Source: Favolaschia claudopus (taxonomy: Eukaryota; Basidiomycota; Agaricomycetes; Agaricales; Mycenaceae). Taken from it: a stretch of 64,000 bases of DNA. A program made the translations under genes and the position numbers. A model generated the notes under the pieces. The model searched no databases. It was not told the DNA's origin and worked only from the letters and a program-made list of their open reading frames with translations. Below, in pieces: positions 49,269-60,800 of the stretch (position 1 is the first letter of the stretch; each line of letters opens with the position of its first letter). The stretch is taken from positions 3,162,001 to 3,226,000 of the forward strand of contig JAWWNJ010000001.1 of assembly GCA_037176885.1 (NCBI GenBank), written 5' to 3'.

Positions 49269-50096
49269 ATGACCTTGTCTGCATCCCTCACGAGACGCCT
49301 TGTCCGTTCTCGAGCTCTTCTTGCTCAACGATCGTCTTCCTCCTTCGTTCGAAATCCATCCGCCTCCGCGTCGCGCGAGGTTCCTACACCTTTACTTTTT
49401 GTATCGGTAAAAGAATGGGATCCTGACTCTTTCAGAGGGTAAATGGCCGCCAATACTCCATTTCATGTTCACAAACCTTGCCAAAGGGTCGAACACCTTT
49501 CCAGTTTTCTCTCTATGAAAGGATTCACGTCTGTGCATTGCGACCTATCGCTTCCAGACCCGCCAACCTCTCTACATTCTGAGAAGCTCATGAACCACTT
49601 TGTGTTAGGTTGGGTCCCGATACTCTCTTGCGAGGCTGGTACATACCCAATTTTGATTATCATGACAACCAGATCTCAAAGCTCAGCTCCGACTTGCCTG
49701 GCACGCAGCTGCGTTCCCGCCTGTTCTATTTGCCCGTTCCGCGGCGGCTCTCATCGCACAGGCTTATATTTCCTCCAATCCAGTCTCGGGAATGATGCTC
49801 ATGGGTGAAATTCCAACGTCAAATGAAGAGGTCGTGGAACGCCTCTTGCCTACTCCGCTCCAAGAGTTCGATTTTGAACCAAAATTTCCTATTGCTCTCC
49901 TCACAACTCCGCGCAAACTGGAGCAGCTACGCAAAACGAATCGTTTAGCGCAGGCAGACGTCGGTCTTTTTATTTCTTATGGATCGACCAGCCACATTCA
50001 TATCTACAGGCCGTTGATTCTTTCACCGCCGCAGACATGGAAAGTCAAGAGGCGCTCATGAAGATCGAAAGTTGGCTAGACGATCTGGGTATTTGA
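49269..50096 (+). CDS. mitochondrial alpha/beta-hydrolase-like protein
   Basis: The ATG at 49269 starts a basic, Ser/Arg-rich, acid-free sequence, MTLSASLTRRLVRSRALLAQ, followed by RSSSSFVRNPSASASREVPT. This is a convincing mitochondrial presequence. The mature part has PLLFVSVKEWDPDSFRG, VEHLSSFLSMKGFTSVHCDL, then LRLAWHAAAFPPVLFARSAA and ALIAQAYISSNPVSGMMLMG. It ends MESQEALMKIESWLDDLGI. The order (beta strand, SMKGF, nucleophile-elbow-like FARSAAAL) resembles small alpha/beta hydrolases, but the elbow lacks the usual G-x-S-x-G, so catalysis is doubtful. Four introns keep frame. The 3' end is duplicated just downstream. Confidence 0.65.
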
Positions 50097-50280
50097 TCCT
50101 GGCATGGTGAATATGGATCCTTCAAATGCATTAATGGGATTAAGATGTTTTAGTTCAGTACAATTTTCGTCGATATGGTAGATGTGATCTGGGTATTTGA
50201 TCCTGGCATGGTGAATATGGATCCTTCAAATGCATTAATGGGATTAAGATGTTTTAGTTCAGTACAATTTTCGTCGATAT
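50082..50280 (+). repeat. exact 95-bp tandem duplication over a gene's 3' end
   Basis: 50082-50176 and 50186-50280 are identical (both run from GATCTGGGTATTTGATCC to TTTCGTCGATAT), separated by nine bases. The first copy includes the last codons and stop of the hydrolase-like gene (DLGI and TGA) and its 3' flank. The second copy is outside the coding region. Complete identity implies a recent event. Confidence 0.95.
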
Positions 50281-50323
50281 CATGGCCCTGGCGGCCGTCA
50301 TGAGGATAAGTACAGTTTAGACA

Positions 50324-51411
50324 TTACAGGACGGGTTCCTCTTTCAGCTCCTTCAACACTTGTCGCACTTCCTCAACACTTGACAGACCAGGCAAGTGGA
50401 CCCGCCAAGGCTCCTGGAAGCAAGTAGGCGTCGGACCTGATGCTGGATGAGCTCGTGTAGTTTGGGAACGTTTTGCAACTTGGCGCGACTGCCCATAAGT
50501 GATGTTGTTGCGAGATCGAGTGTGAAATCAGGAGGAATGGTGAGGGTAACTACGGGCGTCGAACCAGTAGGTGAAGGTGGTGTTACTACTAGCTGAATGG
50601 ACTTCAGGACCGCTATTCCCGACCGCCACGAGATGAACACTTACCGATGCCTTGAAAAGAGAAAGAGAAATCGTCAACTCTACAGGTAGCCGTGCAAATG
50701 ATGGCATGGGGTAATTGAATAAAACTGAAGTGGAAAGCGCGATTGATATCGTGTCAGTATAGGTGACATCGACTTCAGCCTCCTGCCAAAGTGGTGAGCA
50801 ACTACGCAATGTGAACCAATATGAGATTCGTTACAGAAAGCGGTTCTGCACATTTCTGGCGCTTTATTCGGGCATTGTGAATGCGAGGAGCTGATACGCC
50901 CAAGTCCACGGAAAGAATATTTATCTGGTCCTAGCCGGAATTGAAGGCAAAGATTGAAAGGAACCGTGTGGACTCACGACAAAACCCGGAGGCCGAATTC
51001 TGTTTGCGTAGTCTTCTATCCGCTTGCGAGCAGCCTCGTCTCCATCCACACCCGTTAAGCCATCTCGCAGCTTGGAACGGTATATTTCAACTATCTGGAC
51101 CCAGATTGCAACGCGTTTGAATGCAGATGAACAATTCGACCTGCCTGGTGTACGAGCATATTGAACCATTCTGCTGACTCCGGGGCCTCGTCGACACTTT
51201 CAGGCGCAGATTGGGGTGAAATATTTTGTTTTCGGAGCAGTCTCTGGTTGTCGACGCGCGGATGATACGAAGAAGTTTCGAATGGTTGCTCGGTAGAATC
51301 AAGGAATAGATATTTGAGAATGAGAACGAGTAAAACCAAGACAGATAGCTGGCCGAGAATGAGGCCCTGGGTGAAGGTGGGCTGGAGGGAGAACACATAG
51401 TTGCTGCCCAT
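50324..51411 (-). CDS. MMM1: ERMES subunit MMM1 (maintenance of mitochondrial morphology 1)
   Basis: ER-anchored SMP-domain lipid-transfer protein of the ER-mitochondria encounter structure. The start at 51411 gives MGSNYVFSLQPTFTQGLILG and a single membrane helix (QLSVLVLLVLILKYLFL). A charged linker leads to the SMP domain through several exons: SAEWFNMLVHQ, IVEIYRSKLRDGLTGVDGDE, KRIEDYANRIRPPGFV, VTYTDTISIALSTSVLFNYP, RLPVELTISLSLFKAS, and LTIPPDFTLDLATTSLMGSR. The domain ends with LQNVPKLHELIQHQVRR, and the C-terminus reads VRQVLKELKEEPVL. The start lies about 60 bp from the first ATG (51472) of the TTL-family gene; the true start there may be 51553. Confidence 0.93.
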
Positions 51412-51471
51412 CGTGGTTGTGAGGCAAACCTAGAGAAAATCACAGGCGAAGCCCAATTTTGTTCGCACATC

Positions 51472-53159
51472 ATGCGTCTGCCGCGGGCAACTTCAGACTT
51501 GACCCATACCATTGATACCAACTTCAAGTCCTTCAGGACCAGAACGCCTGTCATGTTCAATGCCTTCGTCTCATGGCCCACTGCGCCTGTAACTCGATCC
51601 CTGGTCATGAAAGCCCTTGAGCCCATGTCTCCCGAAATCGTGGCATCACCCTCATCCCACTCCGATCTCTTGATGTGGTCAACATACGATGACATCGACC
51701 ATGAGTTGCTGCACTCTCAAAGAGACATCGTTTTGGCGTCAAGCTATACATTCAGAAAGGTCCATTTCTTGAGACCGGCGCATTACTCGGTTTGATTCGC
51801 GCTTCAGGCTCTTATTCGGAAACATTTTTTGTCTCGTTGTTTGCATGCCTATCAGCTCAAGCATCCGGACACAGAACTCAAGAATGCTTCGCCAAAGACC
51901 TTTGAAATTGAGCTGTCATTTGCAGACGAACTTGAAGAATTATTGCTGGACGAGCTCTGGGAGCTTGGAAAGGACCTCGACGATGTCGATAAATGGTGGA
52001 TTCTGAAGCCGTGCGTCGAAATCGCCCATCCATTCCCGCTGTTGAGGTTTGTTACCCAGTGGGATGGCTGATCGCGGAAATGGCATCCGTCTATTCAATA
52101 CCAAGGCGGCGCTTGAGAAAATATTTGAAGAATTCGAAGAGGACGACTCTGATGATGCTGGGAATGAATCTGAAGAAGTGCAGGATACCACAGCGGTCGT
52201 CACATCGCAGTTGCGCCACTTCGTTATCCAGGTATAGAAACTCAAGGAAATCTTGTCCCACCTGACTGAGGTCAGGAATACCTGTCTAATCCTATGTTGA
52301 TCGATCCCAGAGAGGTGCCAGTAAATGGCGCGTCTCCACCAGATGAGCTACATGGGTACAAAGTCAGTGTATACGGATTCGTTTCGGTGCATGCCTTATC
52401 ACCTTCACAGTTTCACTTGAGAGCTTACTGCGTGGCGCAAGGAGCGCTCAAAGTTTTCCTCTTCGACAAAGTTCTGGCTCTCTTCTCCGCCGTGCCCTAT
52501 GAGCATCCTAACCCCGAGGAGGATGAGGATGGAGATCCGCTTCCCATTGATCTAGGACCTCACCTTACAAATACATCACTTCAAGCTGCTGAACGCGGGG
52601 AGGCAGGAGTTAGATTGTTGAGTGAACTTATGTCATGTCGGATTATGTCTGGTTCGGGCGATGCAGAATCGCAATTTAGTTCGGAGGATCTGCAGTCCAT
52701 ATTGGACCAAATTCGTGATGTTTTGGCCGAAACTTTCAAGGTTTCGATGCTTCATTTCTGCCGTTTCAAGGTTCTTAACTTCAAGCAGGCTGCGCTAGAC
52801 AATCCGATCCATTTCCAGGTACGAGGTCGTTGCGTCTGTCAATTGTTTGTCTGTTATTAACTAACTAGCCTATCCCAAATGCTTTCGAGCTATTCGGCAT
52901 CGACTTTCTTGTGACGGATAATCCAGAGAGACAACGCCGCTTTCAAGTAGCTTTACTTGAGGTCAATTCCGAACCTGCCATTGAACTCACGGGTCCGCGT
53001 CTTTCTTGGATTCTACAAGATCTCTTCGTCGCAATTGGTGAAGTTTGTGTGAAGCCTTTCTTCAAACCCGAGAGCGAGTTACGGGAGAGTGAATGGGCGG
53101 TTGGGGACACACGACAAGGGTTGATAAAATGTCTGGATTATCATGTCCGCCCGCTTTAG
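51472..53159 (+). CDS. tubulin-tyrosine ligase family protein (TTL)
   Basis: ATP-grasp ligase-type protein like yeast Pby1. The likely start is ATG 51472 or the in-frame ATG 51553, where the family-typical MFNAFVSWPTAPVTRSLVMK begins; the second fits better. Exons give ALIRKHFLSRCLHAYQLKHP, WWILKPGMADRGNGIRLFNT (the ATP-binding K-P-x-x-x-x-x-G-x-G-I), FHLRAYCVAQGALKVFLFDK, and QPIPNAFELFGIDFLVTDN. A final RRFQVALLEVNSEPAIELTG is the E-V-N-x-x-P ATP-grasp metal motif. It ends CLDYHVRPL. All key ATP-grasp residues visible are intact. Whether it modifies tubulin or has an RNA-body role, as Pby1, is not decided here. Confidence 0.88.
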
Positions 53160-53246
53160 ATTTCGAGGCCAAATACAGAAAAAATACCAAAAACGGACGC
53201 GAGCGGTTGTTGTCTGTTGTTGAATTCTGCCATCTTCGCGATTCTT

Positions 53247-54716
53247 ATGTCGGATTCCACTCCTTCGCGAAAACGGTCGAAATGGGACGACGACGAGGAA
53301 GAGCCCTATGTTGCAGTTGCCCCACCGTCTAAACGACGCTCAAAACCGAAGGCAACACCCGAGTCTGCCGATGCAACTCCTCCGCCACAACAATCTACTA
53401 CGCGACAATCCTTACACAGTCGCTATGTACCCCCGCGCACCCATCACCCACCTATATTACCCTCTCGTTCTGTCTATTGCTACGAGCGGTTAAATCAGAT
53501 TGAGGAAGGTTCCTATGGTGTCGTTTTTCGTGCGCGCGACAAGCAGACTGGTGATATAGTGGCTTTGAAAAAGTTAAAGCTCGACGAGGAAAAGAATGGG
53601 TTCCCCATCACTGCGCTGCGCGAAGTAAATGCGTTGATGACTTGTCGACACGAAAATGTCGTTGGTATTCGAGAGGTTGTAGTCGGTGATACTCTAACTC
53701 AGTATGTCTTCACCGTCTATGCTAGTCATCCTCTTGGCCAACTAGTTTCAATCAGGGTCTTTGTGGTCATGGATTTCATTGAGCATGATCTCAAGTCTCT
53801 CCTCCACCTCATGCCCTCCCCATTTCTACAATCCGAAATAAAGACATTAATGCTGCAACTTCTGTCTGCCGTCGGGCATTGCCACGCCAATTGGATTCTT
53901 CATCGTGATTTGAAGACGAGCAATTTGCTCATGAACAACCGCGGCACCATTAAAGTTGCAGACTTTGGACTGGCCCGAAGATATGGTGATCCTGTCGGAG
54001 TCGGTGGTATGACCCAGTTAGTGGTAACGCTCTGGTATCGGTGCGTCCGCCATCTCTCGCGCAAGTTGTTTTACAAGTAAGCCGTCCGAAGAGCGCCCGA
54101 AATCTTACTTGGTGCAACCACGTATTCCACCGCCGTTGATATGTGGTCCGTTGGTTGCATCTTCGCCGAGTTGATTTTGAAGGAGCCGCTCTTCCAAGCT
54201 AAGGGGGAAATCGAGCTTCTCGCTATGATATTCAAGCTGCTTGGGGCTCCGACGTCCAATTCTTGGCCTGAATACTCTACATTGCCCCTTGCAAAAACAA
54301 TCTCACTACCCTCACCTCAACCGCATCAACTCCGTCAGAAATTTCCCTACCTAACCGCTGCAGGTATCGACCTGCTCCTGTCGTTTCTGGCATACGACCC
54401 GGATCGTAGAATAACTGCGGAAGACGCCCTTCAGCATCCGTACTTTACGTGAGTCGCCAGCTCCTGCTCCCAGAACATGGTACCAATGTTCAATCCAGCG
54501 AGTCTCCCTTGCCTAAACATCCTGATCTATTTGGGTCCTTTCCATCCGCTGCCGCTGGAGAAAAGTGCGTCCATCTGAAGGACCCAACATAATTTTTTGC
54601 TTGATCAGTCCAATAGGAAACGAAAACCATACAGTCCTTCCGCCCCCGCACGCGCTGCAGACTACAAGCTGTTACTTGAATCTGATATACCGTGGGTGAA
54701 GAAAGTGGCCTGGTAA
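53247..54716 (+). CDS. CDK11/PITSLRE-type cyclin-dependent kinase
   Basis: Kinase linked to transcription and splicing. The short N-terminus is basic/acidic (SDSTPSRKRSKWDDDEEE). The kinase has YERLNQIEEGSYGVVFRARD (P-loop), ALKKLKLDEEKNGFPITALR (catalytic Lys; helix motif PITALRE), VFVVMDFIEHDLKSLL, NWILHRDLKTSNLL (catalytic HRD), KVADFGLARRYGDP (DFG) and TLWYRAPEILLG (APE). It continues YSTAVDMWSVGCIFAELILK and FLAYDPDRRITAEDALQH, then KHPDLFGSFPS and a C-terminus ending PWVKKVAW. MDFIEHDLKSLL and NWILHRDLKTSNLL are characteristic of CDK11, although the helix reads PITALRE, as CDK9 does. Intact. Confidence 0.92.
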
Positions 54717-54860
54717 CATTCGCTGAAAGTTTTTCAAGTGATCTTTGATTAGTGCACGAGGTTTCGTGAAATGTTTGGCATTGTCTAATTATTAATTACA
54801 TTGTTCCATCCTTCCGACAGATATCACTGGTAAGTACATTATAGATGTGTTGTCCGAGCA

Positions 54861-57800
54861 TTAAGCGTCTGCAAACAATTCAGCGCTCTGCACACCATTG
54901 TGGGTCGAGTAGCCTTACAATATGAAGAGCCTGTTAGCAGAGTTGATAACGCGGCCAATTGATCCTCGTTGAACCGAGCGGAATCCTCGTGCCAAGTGTC
55001 TCTATGAGTTCGACTGAAATTTCGAGCGCATTTGCGCACAGTCGTCGATATTGGGGCCTGCAAACAGTTCAAGGTCAATTTCCCAATCGATCGAATGCAA
55101 AGGCGCACCGGATCGTAGGTATGTTCTGCTAGCACATTGGTGAGGAGGTCCGGCGTCCATCTCTCAACGGTGTAAGGGACACTGTCAACTAGAGCGCAGA
55201 CACCCAAAATAGCGGCATGGCGTTGTCGAACACTTCTCGCGTATCCCGGATCGTCTCGGGGAGGGATATGACTTTTCTTGATGAGCTGCACGAATCGATC
55301 CTGGGGAGACGTTGTGAATTGAGCTGGAAATAGAAACAAGGCTAACGAACTCTTAATGTCAGAATGTGACGTCGTGGTGATAGTCGTAGTATTCCGCTCA
55401 GAGTCCTGAAACCAGGTATTAGGCAAATTTTGGGTGCGCTTCTATCGCAGCTCACGTTGCAGCCATTTCACGGACATCAACTATTTCGTCGTCCAGACAC
55501 TTGCACAGAACCTACAATCATGTCAACCAACGCCTGGATTAACATGGACGGTCTTCTACCTCCAACATTTCGATCACTTTTCCTTCAGGGATCAGGGGCA
55601 ATTGACGGAAATAAAACACTGAAGACAGGTTACCACACAAACCACATTCTTCGGGATGACGCACCTTGAACGAGCGGTAGCGCTTTGAGCCGCACTTTCC
55701 ATGACTGGGAACCTGTTAAGACGGGTGGACAAAGCGAAAGGAAGAGCGAGACAGACCGGCGAGTTCGTTATGGCTTCGAAAATCCCATCCAGCAAAGGGT
55801 TAATGAGGGGGCGCGGAGGGTGGACGCCGCACATCTGGACGAGTACGTCGCTCGCGCGCGTCGCAAGATCTTGATTATCATTCACTAAAGCAAAGGCATG
55901 TCAGTGAACGCCGCCTGTCTGATGAATGCACTGTACATTCTGTGAATCTGAACAGCTCCGGCTGTGTCCACCACCTATCTCAGCTCGATAATCAAGTGAG
56001 CTTGAAGTAAACGCACCATGAGAGGCAGGATATAATCGAATACGGCGACAGCCGAAGCGTGAAGTAATAGTTGGAATAAGAATTTGCAGATTGTAATGCC
56101 CACTCTACAACAAATCACTGAGGTAAGCCACTGAATATGTGAAAACACTAACCTATCATAGACAGACTGATGGGCACGAGCACCAACCAAGCGTTCCTCT
56201 CTCCAAACGTGGAATTTTTCCACCAACAGCGTCATCCGATCTCGATGATAATATCCTCGCATACCCATGATATCGTAATCAACTGGGACGATACGACATT
56301 CCTTGAGGAAGATCTCAGTTGTCGGATGCGAAGGACGAGGCCGAGACTAGGAACAGTAAGGAAGGCAGTCATAATCCTAACATCAAAAAATTGCCTTGAT
56401 TGTGTCAGAGAAGACTAGCACTTCAGCGATGCAAGTTCGGACCTGTAGGCGAGGTCAGTGGATGGAAGCGTCGACGGCCAGAGACTAACGTCTGCATGTT
56501 CATTGATAGCGAGCTGGGCCCAACACTTCTCGACAACTTCATCTATCCATGCTAGAGAGAGGCGATAGTTGGTTCTTTATAGGGGAGCATGCAAAACAAG
56601 ATATACCAGTGAACTTCCAATTGAGCGCCTCATAAAGAGCCGTGAAAATGGAGAAGATTTTGGTGGCATCAAAAGCTAGCTCGGGCTGGAAGTCCATGTT
56701 TGTCCAAAGGTTCATGATATGGTCCATCAACGGCTGTAGCCGACGCGGGTCTTTACTATGGAAGAGATACTATAAATTATGTCAGGTTAACAAGGACTGC
56801 CACACAATGAGCAGCGCAAACCCCGAGAAATGATGCCCATATGGTAACCGTGTCTGTTTTCAGCTGCTGACTGAAAATATCGACCATTATCGGCTGAAAC
56901 CATTGCCAGAGTTTTTTCTGTTTCAATAAGGGCCAATGTTTGGATCCTACCAAATAAACTCAATGAAGTGTGGATGACGAGTCTATTGAATTATACCTCC
57001 GATCAGTCCTGCAATAAATTCAGCCAACGCGCGTTGCTTGTCTGGTTCTTTGTCGGCTATGAGTTCATCCAGAGTCGGACGGAGGGCGTCGAAAGGCTCG
57101 TCTTCCAAAACTTGAACTAGTGCACAGTCAGCGAAAGTGACGTCGAAAGACAGTATGACAGACATATCGACTTGATATACGAAACGTTGTCAACCACGAT
57201 GGCCACTTCATGGTTTTCCTCCGAGAAGTATGTTGCCAGTTGTTTCCAAAAGGAGGGAGCAAGGGTGATGTCGCGCATAGTAGCAATAGCTTCGCCACTC
57301 GAACTTTCCCAGGGCTGGAAGGCCGACTTTTGTCCATCCGACAGTTTGTACAGCGAAACAGATGTTGTCCACACGGCCCAACCTGGTGGATCTCTGTCGA
57401 GAAACACACTACATGTGTGATGAGTGACATCGACGTCGACCAAGGCAAATGATATTACGGATTATTGCTCTGTCCCTGGCAGACATCTACAGGGTTCTTA
57501 TAATTGTCGAGGAATTGGCGTGTCAGCTCGTGCGACGGTTCAACATTAAGTTTTTGCTTGAGCGGGTTGTGATTTCGGCCCAGAAACAGATCAGTAGGCT
57601 GTGGACAGAAAGTCCGCAATTTCAAGTTTCTCAAACTTTTCATCACGGCGCGTTGAGCGTACTTATTGAAACAGTCAGAACTATATCAGAACGCAAATTT
57701 GATCAACGCACATATCTCATGCTGGGATTGCTGTCGTGGGTTTTGGCCATGAAGTAACGGATTTGTTCAGAAGTGAGAGGCGCATCGCGTCGCACTATGG

Positions 57801-60800
57801 ATCGCAAACACCGGATGGCTGCGATTTCGTACTTCCAATGAGTTTGTGGTGAGTTGCCGATACCCAACACAATGGAAGTCTAGAGAAATGTTACTGATCC
57901 ACATTCCAGCGAAGAGAAACCATACCAGCTCATTGGCCGCATCGTTCATCAAACCTATCCGCATTTTCCTGTTGTCTGCGCATTTCTGAATCAATTTCCG
58001 GTCATCGGCGGTGAAATCTGATGCGGCAAAAATCCGGTCTAATTCGGGGGTGGCAACGGCATAAATCAAGAAACAAGGTTCGGGAACGCTATTCAAGCCT
58101 GGACAGAAGGTCAAAACAGTGTTCGTTTCAAGAGAAACACGAACAATTATCGGACACTGTCGAAATAGCATCTTGAATAGATGGTTTCTCATTGTGTTGA
58201 CATAAGAAAAGCTTCTCAACGAGTTTGGGGGCCAGCGTGAGCTCAGCAGCGGCATATTTGCCAAATGACATGAGATTCAACGACCAAAGTGCACCTAAAT
58301 ATAGGTCGTAAGCAGGCCCATTCTGTCCTTCGCACTGGTACCTTTCATGCTATCGTCATCGGCGCCTGGCTCGAGTGCCCGATAGAGTGTCGGTAGTGTG
58401 CGGCGGCGGACCCCATCGTATACCACGCAAAGGGATTCCAATACGGACTGGCTGTATCTGTGTGGCTGTCAAACGGCGACCGCCTGACGTAAAATGCGGG
58501 ATGCGCACGATCGAATCGTAGCGTAGCAGCAGAGTGACCACGAAACCACGTCGTCAATCAATAAGTCTTGAGAAACGTGCATTTAGTTGGACAACCGCCA
58601 ACACCGAACAATCTCGAACGTACCTTGCAGAGGTCCACGCAGTCTTTCTAACGAGTTCCAATGCAGGCGAGCTGAATGGAAGTATCTGTGACAGTAGGAT
58701 GAGAACCAGCCATAGGGAGGCACAAGTAAAACCAGACCTTGCCCGGCGCACCTGAGGTGAAATTTATCAGTCGAAGTCAATAGCAAGATGGATCAAAACA
58801 TTACCCAGACAGACCGGGGCCACACTTTCTGCTTTGCAAAGTGTCTTGCCACGTTTTTCTCTGTCTCGATCAGCGGCCTGCCGCTGGAACCTCTGACGCA
58901 ACTCACCTGACGTAAGCTTCTTTTCGTTGGTGTAATAACCGTCCCGACTGTCCCCATATTCCAGCATGTAGGTGCGAATACCTTCTATCTGCGAACAGCA
59001 AATGAGCAAAGGGTGTGTTGCACGGGCGTTTGGCCTACAAGCATCTCTACGGCATCAACTGTGTTTTCTTCACCTTGTTGCAGCAACGAATTTGATGCTT
59101 CGTGGAGAAACTGCCCAAAACGATTTCGCAACGAAGAGATGTATACATGATGTGGATCTTGCGGATCCGTGAATACGAAGCCTGAGTTCAAAGGCTCGAT
59201 AACACCACTGAAGATGCCTGAGTAATCGTCGGGATACTGTCTGAAAGAGCACGCACATCATTTCCTCAATCTCGTAGCTAGAAATGCTTTAGCAAGCAGT
59301 TTCTCAAGACTGTATTACTTACAGAATGTCACTCGTTTTCATGCAGGTTCGCAAGGCCTCCAGATCGAATGCCTCCTTGATTAGTGTCGGTATACCAGCG
59401 AAAGCATTTGTGACGAAAGATATATGCCTGAGAGGTAGTTGGTGAATTGAAAGATCGGACATTATCGCATGACTCACCGACAAAATTCGTTGGACCATAC
59501 AGCGTTTCTCACAGTTCCTAGCAAGCCTTGTGTTAACCATAGTAAAAGGCATGAGCAGCAAACAAACCAGGTTCCAGCAAGCGGTAAAGCGAGTCTAGCG
59601 TCGGTTCCACCAGCTCCTTGAACAATTGAAATGTGAAGTCAATTTCCTCTGTTGTTGGAACGTGCCATGCAACCTGCAGTCGGCGATCAGTTGAAGTGTT
59701 TTGTGCTTTAGCGTACGGTTCACCTTGACTTCGTCCGCTTTATACACTTTCCCCCAATAATGGTGATGTTTCTTGCGGAACTCGCTACTCTTCCATTCAT
59801 CCGGGTTAACGAACCTTGTTTCCAATGGATATGTGTGTGTCAGGGTAAGCAAAGTATTGCTCAAAAGCTTTCCACTCCAGGCAAAGCCCCGGTTGGAAAA
59901 TGTTTTCTCGTGCAGAAGCTTCAAGAGGGAGAGGAGCCTGTCCTTATACGGAAGCAGCTAAAGCAGAGTCAGAGGCCATATGCATGTCGAACATCCGCAA
60001 CTTACCGCAGTCCCATCACTGCATCATTCATTGCTGAGCAAAGGTAAGGCAGAGAAGGGAGAAACATACTTGTAAACGCATCCGCGCAAGATGGCAAGAT
60101 CTAAGTATCCACGCATCAGCATGAATATCATAAAATAGGCGGAAACCCGACTAACGCCAGTGTAAGGTCGCGTCTGATGGGAGAGGCGAAGACACCGATG
60201 TTGTGCGGAGAGAGCTTGCACCATTCTCTAACTCAATCCGGATATTCTTCTCGCACAATGGGAAGAATTTAGCTAAGCACTTGGCGGGATTCCCGTTTGC
60301 CAAAGCTTCAATCAGCAAGTGTACGCCGCGAACGGCATTGGAGCGAACGTTAGTGGAAGCATACTCGTACACCATGTTTAAAACAAGATCGTAAAGAGGA
60401 TCTGACAGGCTCGCGCAGATGCTACAGTGTTTCGGATTCAGTCAGAGAGCGCACAGAAAACAAGCGCGATACTAGCCTTTGACAAGCCCGACCAACGGCA
60501 TCAACCACTTGAACTAGAAAGATTTTCAGTTAAATCAAGGCAGCAGAGTTGAGCGCGGTGGGAACCTTCAGATGCACCGCCTCCTTCCTCGGGTAGACTC
60601 TCCTGCAATTGATATACGCGTCGAATGAATTGTGTCACCCAATCGGCAAAACTTCCAGTCGTATCCTGAAGTACATGAGCACAAGTCAAGAGCGACGCGG
60701 TGATTACGGCACCTGTACCAGCATGTCCTCCTCTTCGTCAGACAGCCGGGGAAACTCCATGTCCAACTGCAACTCGTCCAAAGAGAAGGAAGGCATGAGA

